A model generated the notes under the pieces. That model was not told the origin of the DNA. It was given only the letters and a program-made list of their open reading frames with translations, and did no database searches. Position numbers and translations under genes: made by a program. This document shows positions 1 to 8,685 of a stretch of DNA of 31,533 nucleotides, one piece after another (position 1 is the first letter of the stretch; each line of letters starts with the position of its first letter). Location: positions 1 to 31,533 of IMG/VR virus record IMGVR_UViG_3300044971_002050. One strand, 5' to 3'. Source of the stretch: a virus.

Positions 1-670
1 TAATGGATTCTGGTGCAATACGAAGACCTTGAGTTACGTTTGCAGTAAACGTTTGAGTTGTTGTACCTCGGTCATTGTACACATAATATTCAGCAACAGA
101 TTCGACAATTAAAGCACCGGTTTTGGGATCTCTTTCTTTTTTGACTTCACGCACTTTACGAATTTTACGTGGGTCAATATAACGGAGTTCTTGAATACCT
201 TCTTTTGGATTCTTATCATTAACTACCACATGGTAGAACATGCGACCGTCAATGTACCAACGTTTAAATAAGTCGTCGGCTAAGTTTGAAAAGTTTAACA
301 TCTTTTGGACATTATCAAACTCTTCAATAATTTTTTTCTTAATTGATTCTGGTTGTTTCAGATTATCTAAAACAATATCAACAACTTTGCCTCTATCATC
401 GTGTGTTATGGCTTCATTGACGATTTCATCAATTGCCATTTGACACTCTGGATGATTGGACATTTCACGGTAACGAGTGATAAGTTCTATCTCATTACGA
501 ACTGAACCTTCTAAATCTACGTATGTGCCATAATACGCATTTTGCGTAATAGTAACAGCACCGTCATCTAGTTGTGCAGCGGAAGGAAGAACGAAAGATG
601 ATTGTTCAGGTTTTTCTTTCTGAACAACATCTTTCGAACCTAAAGTAAAGCCAAACAGCTTAATCGCCAC
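1..670 (-). CDS. 20: Portal vertex protein, T4 gp20-like (N-terminal part, runs off window)
   Basis: Forms the dodecameric portal at the head vertex through which DNA is packaged and to which the neck attaches. Only the first 223 residues are in the window; the frame is still open at the left edge. I translated it by hand from a GTG start at 670. An ATG at 687 hits an in-frame stop after five codons, and AAAGGA lies about 8 bases upstream of the GTG. Family-like stretches are RYREMSNHPECQMAIDEIVN (residues 66-85), RWYIDGRMFYHVVV (137-150) and LRYIDPRKIRKVREV (162-176), all typical of T4-like portals. It follows gp19 after an intrinsic terminator, as in the T4 order gp17-18-19-20. Identification is secure; the C-terminal half cannot be assessed. 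Confidence 0.95.
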   Translation of the reverse strand, partial: MAIKLFGFTLGSKDVVQKEKPEQSSFVLPSAAQLDDGAVTITQNAYYGTYVDLEGSVRNEIELITRYREMSNHPECQMAIDEIVNEAITHDDRGKVVDIVLDNLKQPESIKKKIIEEFDNVQKMLNFSNLADDLFKRWYIDGRMFYHVVVNDKNPKEGIQELRYIDPRKIRKVREVKKERDPKTGALIVESVAEYYVYNDRGTTTQTFTANVTQGLRIAPESI

Positions 671-696
671 TAGAATTTTCCTTTCATTTTATAATA

Positions 697-723
697 AAAA
701 GTAGGGGTGTCCCCCCTACTTTT
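697..723 (-). terminator. Intrinsic terminator after tail tube gene
   Basis: A perfect 11-bp inverted repeat (AAAAGTAGGGG / CCCCTACTTTT) flanks a 5-base loop. On the minus strand the 3' arm runs into further T-rich sequence (CTTTTTATTATAAAA). The stop codon of the tail tube gene overlaps the 5' arm. The hairpin sits between gp19 and gp20 and probably ends or attenuates the sheath-tube transcript before the portal. Confidence 0.85.
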
Positions 724-1267
724 AGACCACACCGTCTGCTACTGCTTCCCACCACTGATAGGTAAGCGTTACAGAAAATTCTTCAATAGTATCATTTGAG
801 CCCCAATCAACATCGATTGGAGTGATATCTGTTGGAAATAAACCTACAAATTTATATTTTTTAATTGAGTTACCTGCTTTTCCAAACTGAGTAACTTCAC
901 CATCAACAGTATATCCTAGTGGTGTTCCAGCAATTGGATTACGAACATTAAGATTATGGCTATTAATGCCATTCATCCAACGTTCAAATGCATTACGAAC
1001 TGCAAAGTCTTCATCGTTGATAATTGTAACTGTCCAATCTGCAAAAGTACGATTACCTACGAACTTTAATTCACGACCGAAGTATTGAACAGGCACAACG
1101 CCCAGAGTTGAACCTGGAAGTTGTGCTGTTTTACACATGAACGTCATTTTTGTTTGTGCGTTTCCTGGTAATGAGAATGCAGGAAACGGCATACTCACTT
1201 CAAACAGATTAGGACGTGCGCCGTCACTTTGAAGTTGAGAGCGGAATTGATTTACGTTAAATGCCAT
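722..1267 (-). CDS. 19: Tail tube protein, T4 gp19-like
   Basis: Polymerises into the inner tail tube through which DNA passes. The 181 residues are slightly longer than T4 gp19 (163). The start MAFNVNQFRSQLQSDGARPN, the central FVGNRTFADWTVTIINDEDF and the C-terminal FSVTLTYQWWEAV are characteristic of T4-like tube proteins. The ATG at 1267 is preceded by a good AGGAG site and, further upstream, a CATAAATA late-promoter-like motif overlapping the sheath stop codon. It lies directly downstream of the sheath gene and is followed by a terminator. Confidence 0.95.
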   Translation of the reverse strand: MAFNVNQFRSQLQSDGARPNLFEVSMPFPAFSLPGNAQTKMTFMCKTAQLPGSTLGVVPVQYFGRELKFVGNRTFADWTVTIINDEDFAVRNAFERWMNGINSHNLNVRNPIAGTPLGYTVDGEVTQFGKAGNSIKKYKFVGLFPTDITPIDVDWGSNDTIEEFSVTLTYQWWEAVADGVV

Positions 1268-1289
1268 TTATTTTCTCCTGTTTCTCTCT

Positions 1290-1297
1290 TATTTATG
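1290..1297 (-). promoter_or_regulatory. Putative late promoter of tail tube gene (CATAAATA)
   Basis: The minus strand reads CATAAATA, one base from the T4 late consensus TATAAATA. It lies about 23 bases upstream of the gp19 ATG in the 25-base sheath-tube junction and overlaps the sheath stop codon. Short AT motifs arise often by chance in this DNA, so position is the main support. Confidence 0.45.
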
Positions 1298-2981
1298 CCG
1301 CACCTACGACTTCATTGAAAGATACTCCCGTACGAACTGCTACGAAGTTCAATTGAATGAAGTTGATAGAACGTGCTGGTTTAATATAGATGTCACCAAC
1401 GAATTCATTACGATCAATAACTTCTCCAGTGTTGTTTGTATCGTCACACACAACTCGATAGTCTGTGATACCACGACGACCTTGAACGTCACGTAAGAAT
1501 GGCTCAACTAGAGCAACAAACTGTGCGCGTGTGAATTGATCATTAAATTCAAACAACGAGAAACGTGCTGCACGTGAAATTGCTTTTTCAAGAGTGATGA
1601 ATAAACGACGAACATTGATACGATCAAATGCACTTGGCTTGCTCAGTAATGTTTTGTCACCGAACAGAACTGTACCTTCTCCTGGGAAAGAAACAACAGG
1701 ATTTACGCCAACAGAATACAATGAATCACGTTCTGATTTTAGTGGATTCCAAGCAAGTTTTACAACGTTCTTGATAACGCCACGATTTAAACCACCAGGT
1801 GAAAACCATGGGTCACGTTCTTGGTCTGTTCTTACACACAGACCAGCAATGTCACCGTTTAATGGTACCCAACGATAAACATCACTGTATTTGTCGTATT
1901 GATATTTGTAACCAGAATCTAGAACTGCATATGAAGATGATGTAAGTGAATTACGGAATGTAGTAATGTCACTAACTTCATTACCAGAATTGTCCACAAC
2001 ACTTGCTTTGGTTGGTGAAACAAATGCAACGCAATCTTTACGTGTTCCTACAATATTGTCAATAACATAACTTGAAATTGTAGAATTACCTGTGCCAGTT
2101 ACACAGAGTGAAATGTCTACTGATTCTGCATTCTTGAATTGGTCCCAGCTTGTAGTAATTTGTGAAGTATCAACTGTACCATCTGCTCCACCAGACAACG
2201 AGAACGTTACATTACCAGTTGTGTTTGCAAAACTAGATGCATTCGCTGATGAACCCCATGCTGTTCCTACACCAGTATTTTGTGTTGGATGTGACAACCA
2301 CCAAATATATTTTGACTTAGATTGAATTACATTCTTGTAGTAATTTGAATTTCCAGAGTCATCTTTAGCGTCAGATGCTTTCGAAACAAATGAATATTTT
2401 TCAAGAACTGTGCCTTCTGTACCACTAAACAATCCATCTTGGTCTACAACAACAACATGAAGTTCGTCAAACGAACCATTTCTTGCTGCTACATAACTTG
2501 AATTACTTGGTGCAGATGTAAATTGAGTTTTATATGCCCAAGTTGAATATGATGCAGCATCAGCCATAGAAACGCTTAATGAGTTACCTAAAGCACCAGC
2601 CCAACGTGCGCCGAAACCGTTATAAGAATTTGCAGCATATCCTGTATGATTTTCTTCATAATCGCTTTGATTTTTAATCAACAAACCAGTACCGTTTGCT
2701 GTAGCATTCAAAGTAGATGATGAATTGAATGCACGAACGACTTTTAGATTATTTCCGTATGCAAGAAAGTTTGCAGCAGAGAACCAGTATTCATAATTTG
2801 TGCTATCTGGTTTACCAAATGAATCGACTAAACGAACTTCATCGGAAACAGTTGTAACTTCACCACATGGTCCCCAAGCAAAAGGTCCTACAAAAGCACC
2901 TGTAGAAGTGCCCACTGAAGGAATAACTGTAGTCAGGTCAATCTCTGATACATTTACTCCAGGTGATAATTGAAATGCCAT
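1293..2981 (-). CDS. 18: Contractile tail sheath protein, T4 gp18-like
   Basis: Forms the contractile sheath around the tail tube. The 562 residues compare with 659 in T4. The N-terminus MAFQLSPGVNVSEIDLTTVI, then the VGTSTGAFVGPFAWGPCGEV segment (residues 23-42), is the hallmark of myovirus sheaths. The C-terminal half carries the conserved VNPVVSFPGEGTVLFGDKTL and FDRINVRRLFITLEKAI stretches, and the end VRTGVSFNEVVG is also typical. The ATG at 2981 has a strong AAAGGAG site. A CTAAATA late-promoter motif lies in the 56-base gap after gp17. The middle is rich in Ser, Asn and Thr and looks like the variable surface domain. Confidence 0.97.
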   Translation of the reverse strand: MAFQLSPGVNVSEIDLTTVIPSVGTSTGAFVGPFAWGPCGEVTTVSDEVRLVDSFGKPDSTNYEYWFSAANFLAYGNNLKVVRAFNSSSTLNATANGTGLLIKNQSDYEENHTGYAANSYNGFGARWAGALGNSLSVSMADAASYSTWAYKTQFTSAPSNSSYVAARNGSFDELHVVVVDQDGLFSGTEGTVLEKYSFVSKASDAKDDSGNSNYYKNVIQSKSKYIWWLSHPTQNTGVGTAWGSSANASSFANTTGNVTFSLSGGADGTVDTSQITTSWDQFKNAESVDISLCVTGTGNSTISSYVIDNIVGTRKDCVAFVSPTKASVVDNSGNEVSDITTFRNSLTSSSYAVLDSGYKYQYDKYSDVYRWVPLNGDIAGLCVRTDQERDPWFSPGGLNRGVIKNVVKLAWNPLKSERDSLYSVGVNPVVSFPGEGTVLFGDKTLLSKPSAFDRINVRRLFITLEKAISRAARFSLFEFNDQFTRAQFVALVEPFLRDVQGRRGITDYRVVCDDTNNTGEVIDRNEFVGDIYIKPARSINFIQLNFVAVRTGVSFNEVVGAA

Positions 2982-3026
2982 TGGATTTCTCCTTTATTGT
3001 TTGGGTCAATTTTCTTTTTGTTATTG

Positions 3027-3033
3027 TATTTAG
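3027..3033 (-). promoter_or_regulatory. Putative late promoter of sheath gene (CTAAATA)
   Basis: CTAAATA lies on the minus strand in the only clear gap between gp17 and gp18, about 45 bases upstream of the sheath ATG and before its strong Shine-Dalgarno. From memory, this motif is the late-promoter form in T4-like cyanophages, a variant of T4 TATAAATA. The same heptamer recurs in the loop of the hairpin at 14619-14663. Confidence 0.55.
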
Positions 3034-3037
3034 TTTT

Positions 3038-4669
3038 TTATAAATTTGATGATAAATAGCCAGCTGGAGGCTCCCATAAATCTCCATCAGCAATCTCAGC
3101 TTCTCTAGACAATCCATCTTCAATAAAACCAAATGGAAGCATGTTTTCTTCTCCAAGCATGTTTTGCTCTTCCAGCATAATTTTACGAATGTCAATTCGT
3201 GTCTCATCTTTGAAAAACGCTTGCGCTGTCAACCAAGAATATACCACCAAACCCATAACGATATCATCATTATTGCCCTCTTCGGCAGCATAAGTATCTT
3301 TGGTGCGAACAAATGTGTTCAGTTCAGCTATGGTGTTAAAATCATTGATAATTAGTTTGTCATTTTCTATCAATGTTTTTAAGTTCGCACAACCAATTTT
3401 CTTGACTGATTTGGTGGTTTTAATACCAAAAGCCACTGAACGTTTGAATCCAGATGAGATACTTTGACCTTTGATATGATGATGCTCAAGTCTATAAATG
3501 TTTCCGTACTCCAAATCATAATGTAGTATGTCCACCACCTGCTGACCGACATTATTGGTTTCAATCAAAACATAAGCTTCATTATACCGATTTGCCAATG
3601 CATAAATTACCGTAGGTAAAAACATTAACGGTAATTTATTATTACGATACAGTGCAACTTGTTTGTAGGGAGCTTCAGTTGCATCAATAATATTGATTGT
3701 GTGATAGTCTAGGTTAACACCTTCCGAGCAGTCTACAGTAGCAATGTAGATTCTTCCTGGTTTAGGATTTTCATATATGGCTAAATGACCATCATCTTCA
3801 ATACGCATTGGGTCATGGAACGCCATTGAGCGTAGTTTGGCACCAGATATTAGGGTAGCAGCCGAACCAATAAACTCAGTCTCAAACTCTTGTCGGAACT
3901 GTTCTTCCGAAGTGTTTCTTATCGTTTCTTCTTTCCACTTTTCATCTCGGCCTGGTACCATTGACCAGTGAACTTCAAGTGTTTTATATGTTGACCGATT
4001 TTCAATCGCATCTGTCCACATTTTATAAAACAGATTTAAGCCATTAGGCGTAGAAACAATAATTACTTTTGAGGATTTACCAGATGAAATAACAGGATAA
4101 GTAGAAGTGAAAAAGTCCACTGCCATGTTATGTGGAACGAACGCAAACTCATCAAGAAAAATTAAATTATATGTACCGCCACGAACACCCGCAGAAGATG
4201 TAGCATATGCATAAATCTTAGAACCGTTTTCTAATTCAATTGAACGTTTATTCCAGTTTATGATGCCTTGTTGAAGCCATGATGGAAGATATTCAAAAGC
4301 TTTCTGAATTTTGCCTAGGATGTCTTGTGCAAGTTGGAGTTTGTTTGCAAGAATACCAATAACATATTCTTCATTGAACAAAGCCGACCATAACATGTAA
4401 CCAACAGTCGTAGTTGTTTTACCAACTTGGCGTGGCATCTTTGCAATACAGAAACGATTGTCATGAAATGTGCGAACCATGTTTTCTTGAAAGTCCCACA
4501 TTTCAAATGGCACAAGACCACGGTCAACGTTGACAATCTTTACATAGTTTCGAATAAAATATACTGGGTCTTCAGCACATTTTGCTATTTCTAAAACTTG
4601 TTCTTCAGTATAGGATATTTCAACACCGGCTTTTTTTAACCGGGCATTACCAAGGTATCCGTCTTCCAT
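3038..4669 (-). CDS. 17: Large terminase subunit (packaging ATPase and nuclease), T4 gp17-like
   Basis: Motor that translocates DNA into the prohead and cuts concatemers. The N-terminal ATPase is complete: Walker A MPRQVGKTTTT (residues 78-88), Walker B LIFLDEF (169-175, D173/E174) and the coupling motif STPNG (206-210). The C-terminal RNase H-like nuclease shows acidic residues in TVDCSEG (D313), LIETN (E370) and NNDDIVMGLV (D468/D469). Length 543 versus 610 in T4. It starts only three bases after the stop of the Dps-like gene, with a weak Shine-Dalgarno, so translation may be coupled. Identification is secure. Confidence 0.98.
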   Translation of the reverse strand: MEDGYLGNARLKKAGVEISYTEEQVLEIAKCAEDPVYFIRNYVKIVNVDRGLVPFEMWDFQENMVRTFHDNRFCIAKMPRQVGKTTTTVGYMLWSALFNEEYVIGILANKLQLAQDILGKIQKAFEYLPSWLQQGIINWNKRSIELENGSKIYAYATSSAGVRGGTYNLIFLDEFAFVPHNMAVDFFTSTYPVISSGKSSKVIIVSTPNGLNLFYKMWTDAIENRSTYKTLEVHWSMVPGRDEKWKEETIRNTSEEQFRQEFETEFIGSAATLISGAKLRSMAFHDPMRIEDDGHLAIYENPKPGRIYIATVDCSEGVNLDYHTINIIDATEAPYKQVALYRNNKLPLMFLPTVIYALANRYNEAYVLIETNNVGQQVVDILHYDLEYGNIYRLEHHHIKGQSISSGFKRSVAFGIKTTKSVKKIGCANLKTLIENDKLIINDFNTIAELNTFVRTKDTYAAEEGNNDDIVMGLVVYSWLTAQAFFKDETRIDIRKIMLEEQNMLGEENMLPFGFIEDGLSREAEIADGDLWEPPAGYLSSNL

Positions 4670-4672
4670 TTT

Positions 4673-5107
4673 TTATCGTGTAAAACTTCTCAACATCCAT
4701 CCGTGTTTTTGATGAGCATCTAAAATATCTTGTAAAAAGTTTCCTACTGCTGGCTCATCAGCAGCATCAGCAAGAGCAATTCCTGAACGGAGTTCCATAA
4801 TAAATTTATCATTATCGTTTGCAAGTTCACTCATCATAATAAGTGGTGATGGAATAGCCACCAAGTCGTTGACTTTGGAAAGCTCAATCATTCTTGCCAA
4901 TGATGTTGGAGTGTATGAACCTAATGCACGAATATGTTCTGCAATTGAATCTGTTTGGTCAAATACAGCATCATAGAATGTTCCTAAAAATCCATGATAC
5001 TCTGCAAAATTAGGACCTTCTACATTCCAATGGAATGTGTGTGCTTTGAAGTACAAACCAAAATTTGTACCAAGAATAACTTTCATCTGTTCTATTAATT
5101 GTTCCAT
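4673..5107 (-). CDS. Dps-like mini-ferritin (ferroxidase)
   Basis: Predicted to oxidise Fe(II) with peroxide and store iron in a dodecameric shell, protecting DNA from oxidative damage. The 144 residues contain the Dps signature: HTFHWNVEGPNF, then H38, then FDQTDSIAEHIRALG. Candidate ferroxidase ligands are H26, H38, D53 and E57. Their 12/15/4 spacing equals that of E. coli Dps (H51, H63, D78, E82). The C-terminal HQKHGWMLRSF also fits the family. There is no lysine-rich N-terminal tail, so DNA binding of the E. coli type is doubtful. It has a good GAGG site, starts 11 bases after gp16 and ends 3 bases before gp17. It is an auxiliary gene inserted between two packaging genes that are normally adjacent. 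Confidence 0.92.
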   Translation of the reverse strand: MEQLIEQMKVILGTNFGLYFKAHTFHWNVEGPNFAEYHGFLGTFYDAVFDQTDSIAEHIRALGSYTPTSLARMIELSKVNDLVAIPSPLIMMSELANDNDKFIMELRSGIALADAADEPAVGNFLQDILDAHQKHGWMLRSFTR

Positions 5108-5118
5108 TGTTTCCTCAA

Positions 5119-5517
5119 TTATTTGTTGGATTTAATCATTTTTACAAGTTCCGCTGTTGAACCAACAAACACAGCTTTATCTATGTTCAGATTTTGTGTT
5201 GATTCTTTTGGCTGTAATTCTTTTTTACGTTTTTGAAGTTCTAATAAATCTTTATTCATGTCTGCTAAACTCTTCATCATAGTAGCAAGAACTTCATAAG
5301 CTCTTGGAGATTCAGACTGATTTGCTACAGTAGTTAATTCTTCAAAAGATTTACTACCTTTTTCAATGAGTTGTTTAATATTTTCTCTAGCAAAGTTGGT
5401 GTCAGTATCGATATCTGTACCAAAATCCACTGTTGTCAATTCTTTTTTTGGTTGTTCTTTTATTTCAATTGGTTCTATATCAAAAATTTCGGATAAATTT
5501 TGATTTAATTTTTTCAT
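5119..5517 (-). CDS. 16: Small terminase subunit, T4 gp16-like
   Basis: Recognises DNA and regulates the gp17 motor. The 132 residues are short compared with T4 gp16 (164). An acidic N-terminal segment is followed by a helical, coiled-coil-like centre (ESPRAYEVLATMMKSLADMN, then KDLLELQKRKKEL) and a C-terminal VGSTAELVKMIK. The ESPRAYEVL...M...N pattern recurs in small terminases of T4-like aquatic phages. Its ATG overlaps the gp15 stop (ATGA), indicating translational coupling. Assignment rests on the motif and on position between gp15 and gp17. Confidence 0.88.
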   Translation of the reverse strand: MKKLNQNLSEIFDIEPIEIKEQPKKELTTVDFGTDIDTDTNFARENIKQLIEKGSKSFEELTTVANQSESPRAYEVLATMMKSLADMNKDLLELQKRKKELQPKESTQNLNIDKAVFVGSTAELVKMIKSNK

Positions 5518-6515
5518 GATAATGTATCCGGATATGTTATAATAGTTTCAGTAAAACCAAAATCTTCTTCTGGTCCTGCATTTAATGGGTCAGGTTCGGT
5601 AATAACTTTAACTGCTTTTACAGCATTTTGGTCAAGAGATTGAACAGCATATCTGGAATTTGAATAATCTCCAGTCAACACATAATTTGGCTGAAGAGTT
5701 TTATTTGCACCAGTAAGTATAATTTCACCTGTAGTTGTATTAGAAAAATAATCTACCGTAGCAACAAAATTATTTGCAATATCTCGAACAGTTTCACCTT
5801 GAGTCAATACTCCATAACCATTTGCAAAATCAACATATGCTTTTTGTTGTGATGTATTTGATAAATCAATAAACAATTGAGTATTAGCTCGTGTAATAAG
5901 ATTGCCAGATTTGACTGGTGGCCAAATAAAGCCTTTTGCTGTAAAGTTTAAATCCCAAATAATTAAACGAGTTGTTCCATCAGCATCAACTCCCTCATAA
6001 TCAACTGTAGATGATACGGAATTTAATATAATTGGAACGGTATATTTTTGATTCATCGATGGAATAAAATCCACAACAACACTAAAATCTGGTGTAAAGA
6101 ATGGTAATATCTGTTCTAATATTTGAGTACCATCTTCAGTATTACGAACATACACAGATAAAGAAAATTCATAATTATATGGAACAGGAACAAATTGTGT
6201 TTTTACAGTCGAGTCTGTTTCACCTGCAAAGTTACGTAATGTTGAAACTTGTTTACGACTTGTATCGTATTCCAAATTTTCCAAATTAAAAGACATTCGA
6301 GGAACAAGAGTGTTGATTGTCTTAATTAAATTTGGGTCAGATGTTATTCGTGTTAGATATCTTTCTTTTGAACCATAAGAAAGTGGTACTTTTAGTTTTT
6401 CTTTTGGTGTACCTGCTTGAGTATAACGAACAATTTCAAGGTCGTTAAAAAGTGTACCAAAAGTTACGACCATCTTTCGAATGGTGCGATGATAAAACTG
6501 TGCGTTACCTAACAT
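5514..6515 (-). CDS. 15: Tail completion and sheath stabiliser protein, T4 gp15-like
   Basis: Forms the terminator ring that caps the finished tail and joins it to the neck. The 333 residues compare with 272 in T4. The N-terminus MLGNAQFYHRTIRKMVVTFG, then GTLFNDLEIVRY, and the later VPVPYNYEFSLSVYVRNTED stretch match T4-like gp15 proteins. The C-terminal part (about 200-333), which contains a TQGETVRDIANNF stretch, looks like an extension beyond the T4 core. Its ATG overlaps the gp14 stop by one base (TAATG), and its own stop overlaps the gp16 start. Confidence 0.93.
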   Translation of the reverse strand: MLGNAQFYHRTIRKMVVTFGTLFNDLEIVRYTQAGTPKEKLKVPLSYGSKERYLTRITSDPNLIKTINTLVPRMSFNLENLEYDTSRKQVSTLRNFAGETDSTVKTQFVPVPYNYEFSLSVYVRNTEDGTQILEQILPFFTPDFSVVVDFIPSMNQKYTVPIILNSVSSTVDYEGVDADGTTRLIIWDLNFTAKGFIWPPVKSGNLITRANTQLFIDLSNTSQQKAYVDFANGYGVLTQGETVRDIANNFVATVDYFSNTTTGEIILTGANKTLQPNYVLTGDYSNSRYAVQSLDQNAVKAVKVITEPDPLNAGPEEDFGFTETIITYPDTLS

Positions 6516-7423
6516 TATGGCTCACCAAAAGGATTTGTTTCTGAAAAATCAATAATACCATCTGATGCTGCCTCAATACGAGCATTATCAATGATATCTT
6601 CAAATGCATTATTTTGTGTTTCCGTATCAGAAACTAATGTGATACTCCAATTTGCTCCTGATGTATTTCCTTTTACAGCCGAAGTGTCCACAAAACTACC
6701 TTGTGTTCTGTAAATGTCAATATGTGTATTTGGAACAAAATCAAGAACAAGTGCTTGTGCTGTTGATGTAGCAAGAGTGGAACCCTGATAAACTATTTCA
6801 TCATTAACAAACTTACCTGTACCGCCAGCAGCAAGAGATATACGAGTTCTTGGATAATATGCTCTTATATTGTTATCAATCTCAGCAACTCCAGTTTCAA
6901 TAATTTCCGAAGAAAACACATATTGTTTCATTTTTAATGCATATACGTATACGTTGCCGCCACGACCACGACCTAAAGTATAATACATTGCTTGATTACT
7001 TTCATGTTCAACATAAGTAATCTCATACAGTCCAGTCATCATTGGAATATAAATTAAATCACCTTCACGTGGACGAGTCAATCCATTCACAGCATAACGG
7101 AAACGCAATCTTGAAACTAGAAAAGTAATCTCATCACGAATCTCTAAACCAAATTTGGAAATAAAATCACCTTCACCTTCCATTCCAGTAACATTTTCAA
7201 GATACATTTCAATAGGGCAAGCTGTACGATATTCTTTGAGAACGTCTTCGCCAAATAAGTAATCTACTTCATCTCTTGTAGTTCTTGGTAAATAATATAC
7301 ATCCAATCCGTATATTTTAAGTGCTTCAATAACCAAATCTTCCACCAATAACTGTTCTGGAGTAACGGAATTACCATTACCTAAACGAGATGGAAAAGGA
7401 TTAAAATAAAAATTAGTAGCCAC
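6515..7423 (-). CDS. 14: Neck protein, T4 gp14-like
   Basis: Neck component that completes the filled head and joins head to tail, together with gp13. The 302 residues compare with 256 in T4. The N-terminus MATNFYFNPFPSRLGNGNSV, then YGLDVYYLPRTTRDEVDYLF (residues 39-58) and GLEIRDEITFLVSRLRF, is diagnostic. The start is GTG at 7423, preceded by AGGA about 7 bases upstream and 2 bases after the gp13 stop. A Thr/Ser-rich stretch near 200-265 is probably a surface insertion. Confidence 0.95.
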   Translation of the reverse strand: MATNFYFNPFPSRLGNGNSVTPEQLLVEDLVIEALKIYGLDVYYLPRTTRDEVDYLFGEDVLKEYRTACPIEMYLENVTGMEGEGDFISKFGLEIRDEITFLVSRLRFRYAVNGLTRPREGDLIYIPMMTGLYEITYVEHESNQAMYYTLGRGRGGNVYVYALKMKQYVFSSEIIETGVAEIDNNIRAYYPRTRISLAAGGTGKFVNDEIVYQGSTLATSTAQALVLDFVPNTHIDIYRTQGSFVDTSAVKGNTSGANWSITLVSDTETQNNAFEDIIDNARIEAASDGIIDFSETNPFGEP

Positions 7424-7425
7424 AA

Positions 7426-8379
7426 TTATCCTATAAATATTTCAGAAGGTAATGAACCCATTTGGTACATTTCTTCTTCCATAGTTTTAAGCTCTTCTTC
7501 AGCTTCTTCATATATTTTTTGACCATTCAATGTCACACCACCCGGCATTTGAATACCTTCAAACTTTTTCAAATTATTACCCCACTGTTGTTTGATTTTT
7601 GCAGTAGCATATTTTTTTAGAAAACGGTCATTGTAAATATCTGTTAAACCATCAATTGTCACAGTCGAAGCTGTATGCGTTTGTGTTGGTGGTGAAGCTA
7701 AAGTTAAACTTGTTGGTGAAGCGATGTTCTTTACTTGAACAGATTCTCCCCCAATATTGATAAAATCAAATGGAACAATTTCTTGGTCAAATTTTGTTCC
7801 TGTTCCTACGATTGTATTTGATGATGGACTACCTGCAACTGTACCAGTTAGAGTTACAGTATCTGGACTTAAAACACGATAACATTCCACAATAACATAA
7901 TCTCCAGGCTCAACGTCACGTGTCCAGTCAATGTCTAAGAATACTTTGTTTTGATGACGATTGAAACGAAACTGTGGAGTTCCTGAGAATAAAAGATTTA
8001 ATGTACGTAAATGTTGCATTGTAATTTCATATGACACATATGATACTGATGTAAAGTCATATAAGTCATGTAAACGTAACTGATAACGCAAATCAAACAT
8101 ATTGATTGACGCATTTGATTGGTCAAATGGAAATATTCCAATAACAAACTGAACGGCATCAGGACAATAAATCCATTGACGTTCAATGTCTGCTTGTGTG
8201 ATTTGATGTTTCATGAACAGTTTTTCTGTTCCATCATAATGGTAATCACGCCAAAAAGATATTGCATCATCAATACGGTCTTCCACTTGGTCATCATCAA
8301 CATTAATTTCGATAACCGGAAAACCTAGCTTGCGTAGGCAATATTCTTTAAATTGTTGTCTTGTACTTATTTTTGCCAT
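7426..8379 (-). CDS. 13: Neck protein, T4 gp13-like
   Basis: Head-completion neck protein that works with gp14 to make the head competent for tail joining. The 317 residues are close to T4 gp13 (309). The FKEYCLRKLGFPVIEINVDD and RIDDAISFWRDYHYDG stretches (residues 10-46) are strongly conserved in T4-like phages of aquatic bacteria. A Ser/Thr-rich Ig-like stretch (about 175-248) separates it from the conserved C-terminal FLKKYATAKIKQQWGNNLKK and an acidic helical tail. The ATG lies 13 bases inside the preceding reading frame, so expression is likely coupled. Confidence 0.95.
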   Translation of the reverse strand: MAKISTRQQFKEYCLRKLGFPVIEINVDDDQVEDRIDDAISFWRDYHYDGTEKLFMKHQITQADIERQWIYCPDAVQFVIGIFPFDQSNASINMFDLRYQLRLHDLYDFTSVSYVSYEITMQHLRTLNLLFSGTPQFRFNRHQNKVFLDIDWTRDVEPGDYVIVECYRVLSPDTVTLTGTVAGSPSSNTIVGTGTKFDQEIVPFDFINIGGESVQVKNIASPTSLTLASPPTQTHTASTVTIDGLTDIYNDRFLKKYATAKIKQQWGNNLKKFEGIQMPGGVTLNGQKIYEEAEEELKTMEEEMYQMGSLPSEIFIG

Positions 8380-8672
8380 TTTTCGTTAGTTATCTTTGAT
8401 GTTTGATTTATTGTTTCTAATAAAACTTGTTGACTATTTTCATTTGCCTTTACCATCTCATTTCTAAAGCTCTCAATCGCAGCACCTGTTTGTCTTTGTT
8501 GTTGACTATTTTCTACTAGTAAAACAGGAAACCAAGTTATTGCACAATTCCATTCGTCAATTTCAGCTCCAGTATTTGGATTAGTACCTCTAATCTGAGT
8601 GAACCAACTGCACTGAATACCAATACAGTCTTTTTTAATTAACGGACAAAAATTACCAGGTTTAATTTGCAT
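8367..8672 (-). CDS. Conserved small four-cysteine protein of unknown function
   Basis: I recognise this as a recurrent uncharacterised protein next to neck genes in T4-like aquatic phages, but know no function. The 101 residues have four cysteines (C9, C16, C21, C43) in the N-terminal half, around NFCPLIKKDCIGIQCSWFTQ and WNCAITW. This could be a zinc or iron-sulphur site. The C-terminal half (SQQQRQTGAAIESFRNEMVK onward) is polar and probably a coiled coil. There is a good GGAG site before the ATG. The 3' end overlaps the gp13 start by 13 bases. Confidence 0.75.
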   Translation of the reverse strand: MQIKPGNFCPLIKKDCIGIQCSWFTQIRGTNPNTGAEIDEWNCAITWFPVLLVENSQQQRQTGAAIESFRNEMVKANENSQQVLLETINQTSKITNEKWQK

Positions 8673-8685
8673 AGTATCTCCATTA

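Noticed and set aside
7432-7439. Exact TATAAATA late-promoter consensus
   Set aside because: It is on the plus strand, pointing away from all genes, so it is probably chance in AT-rich DNA.
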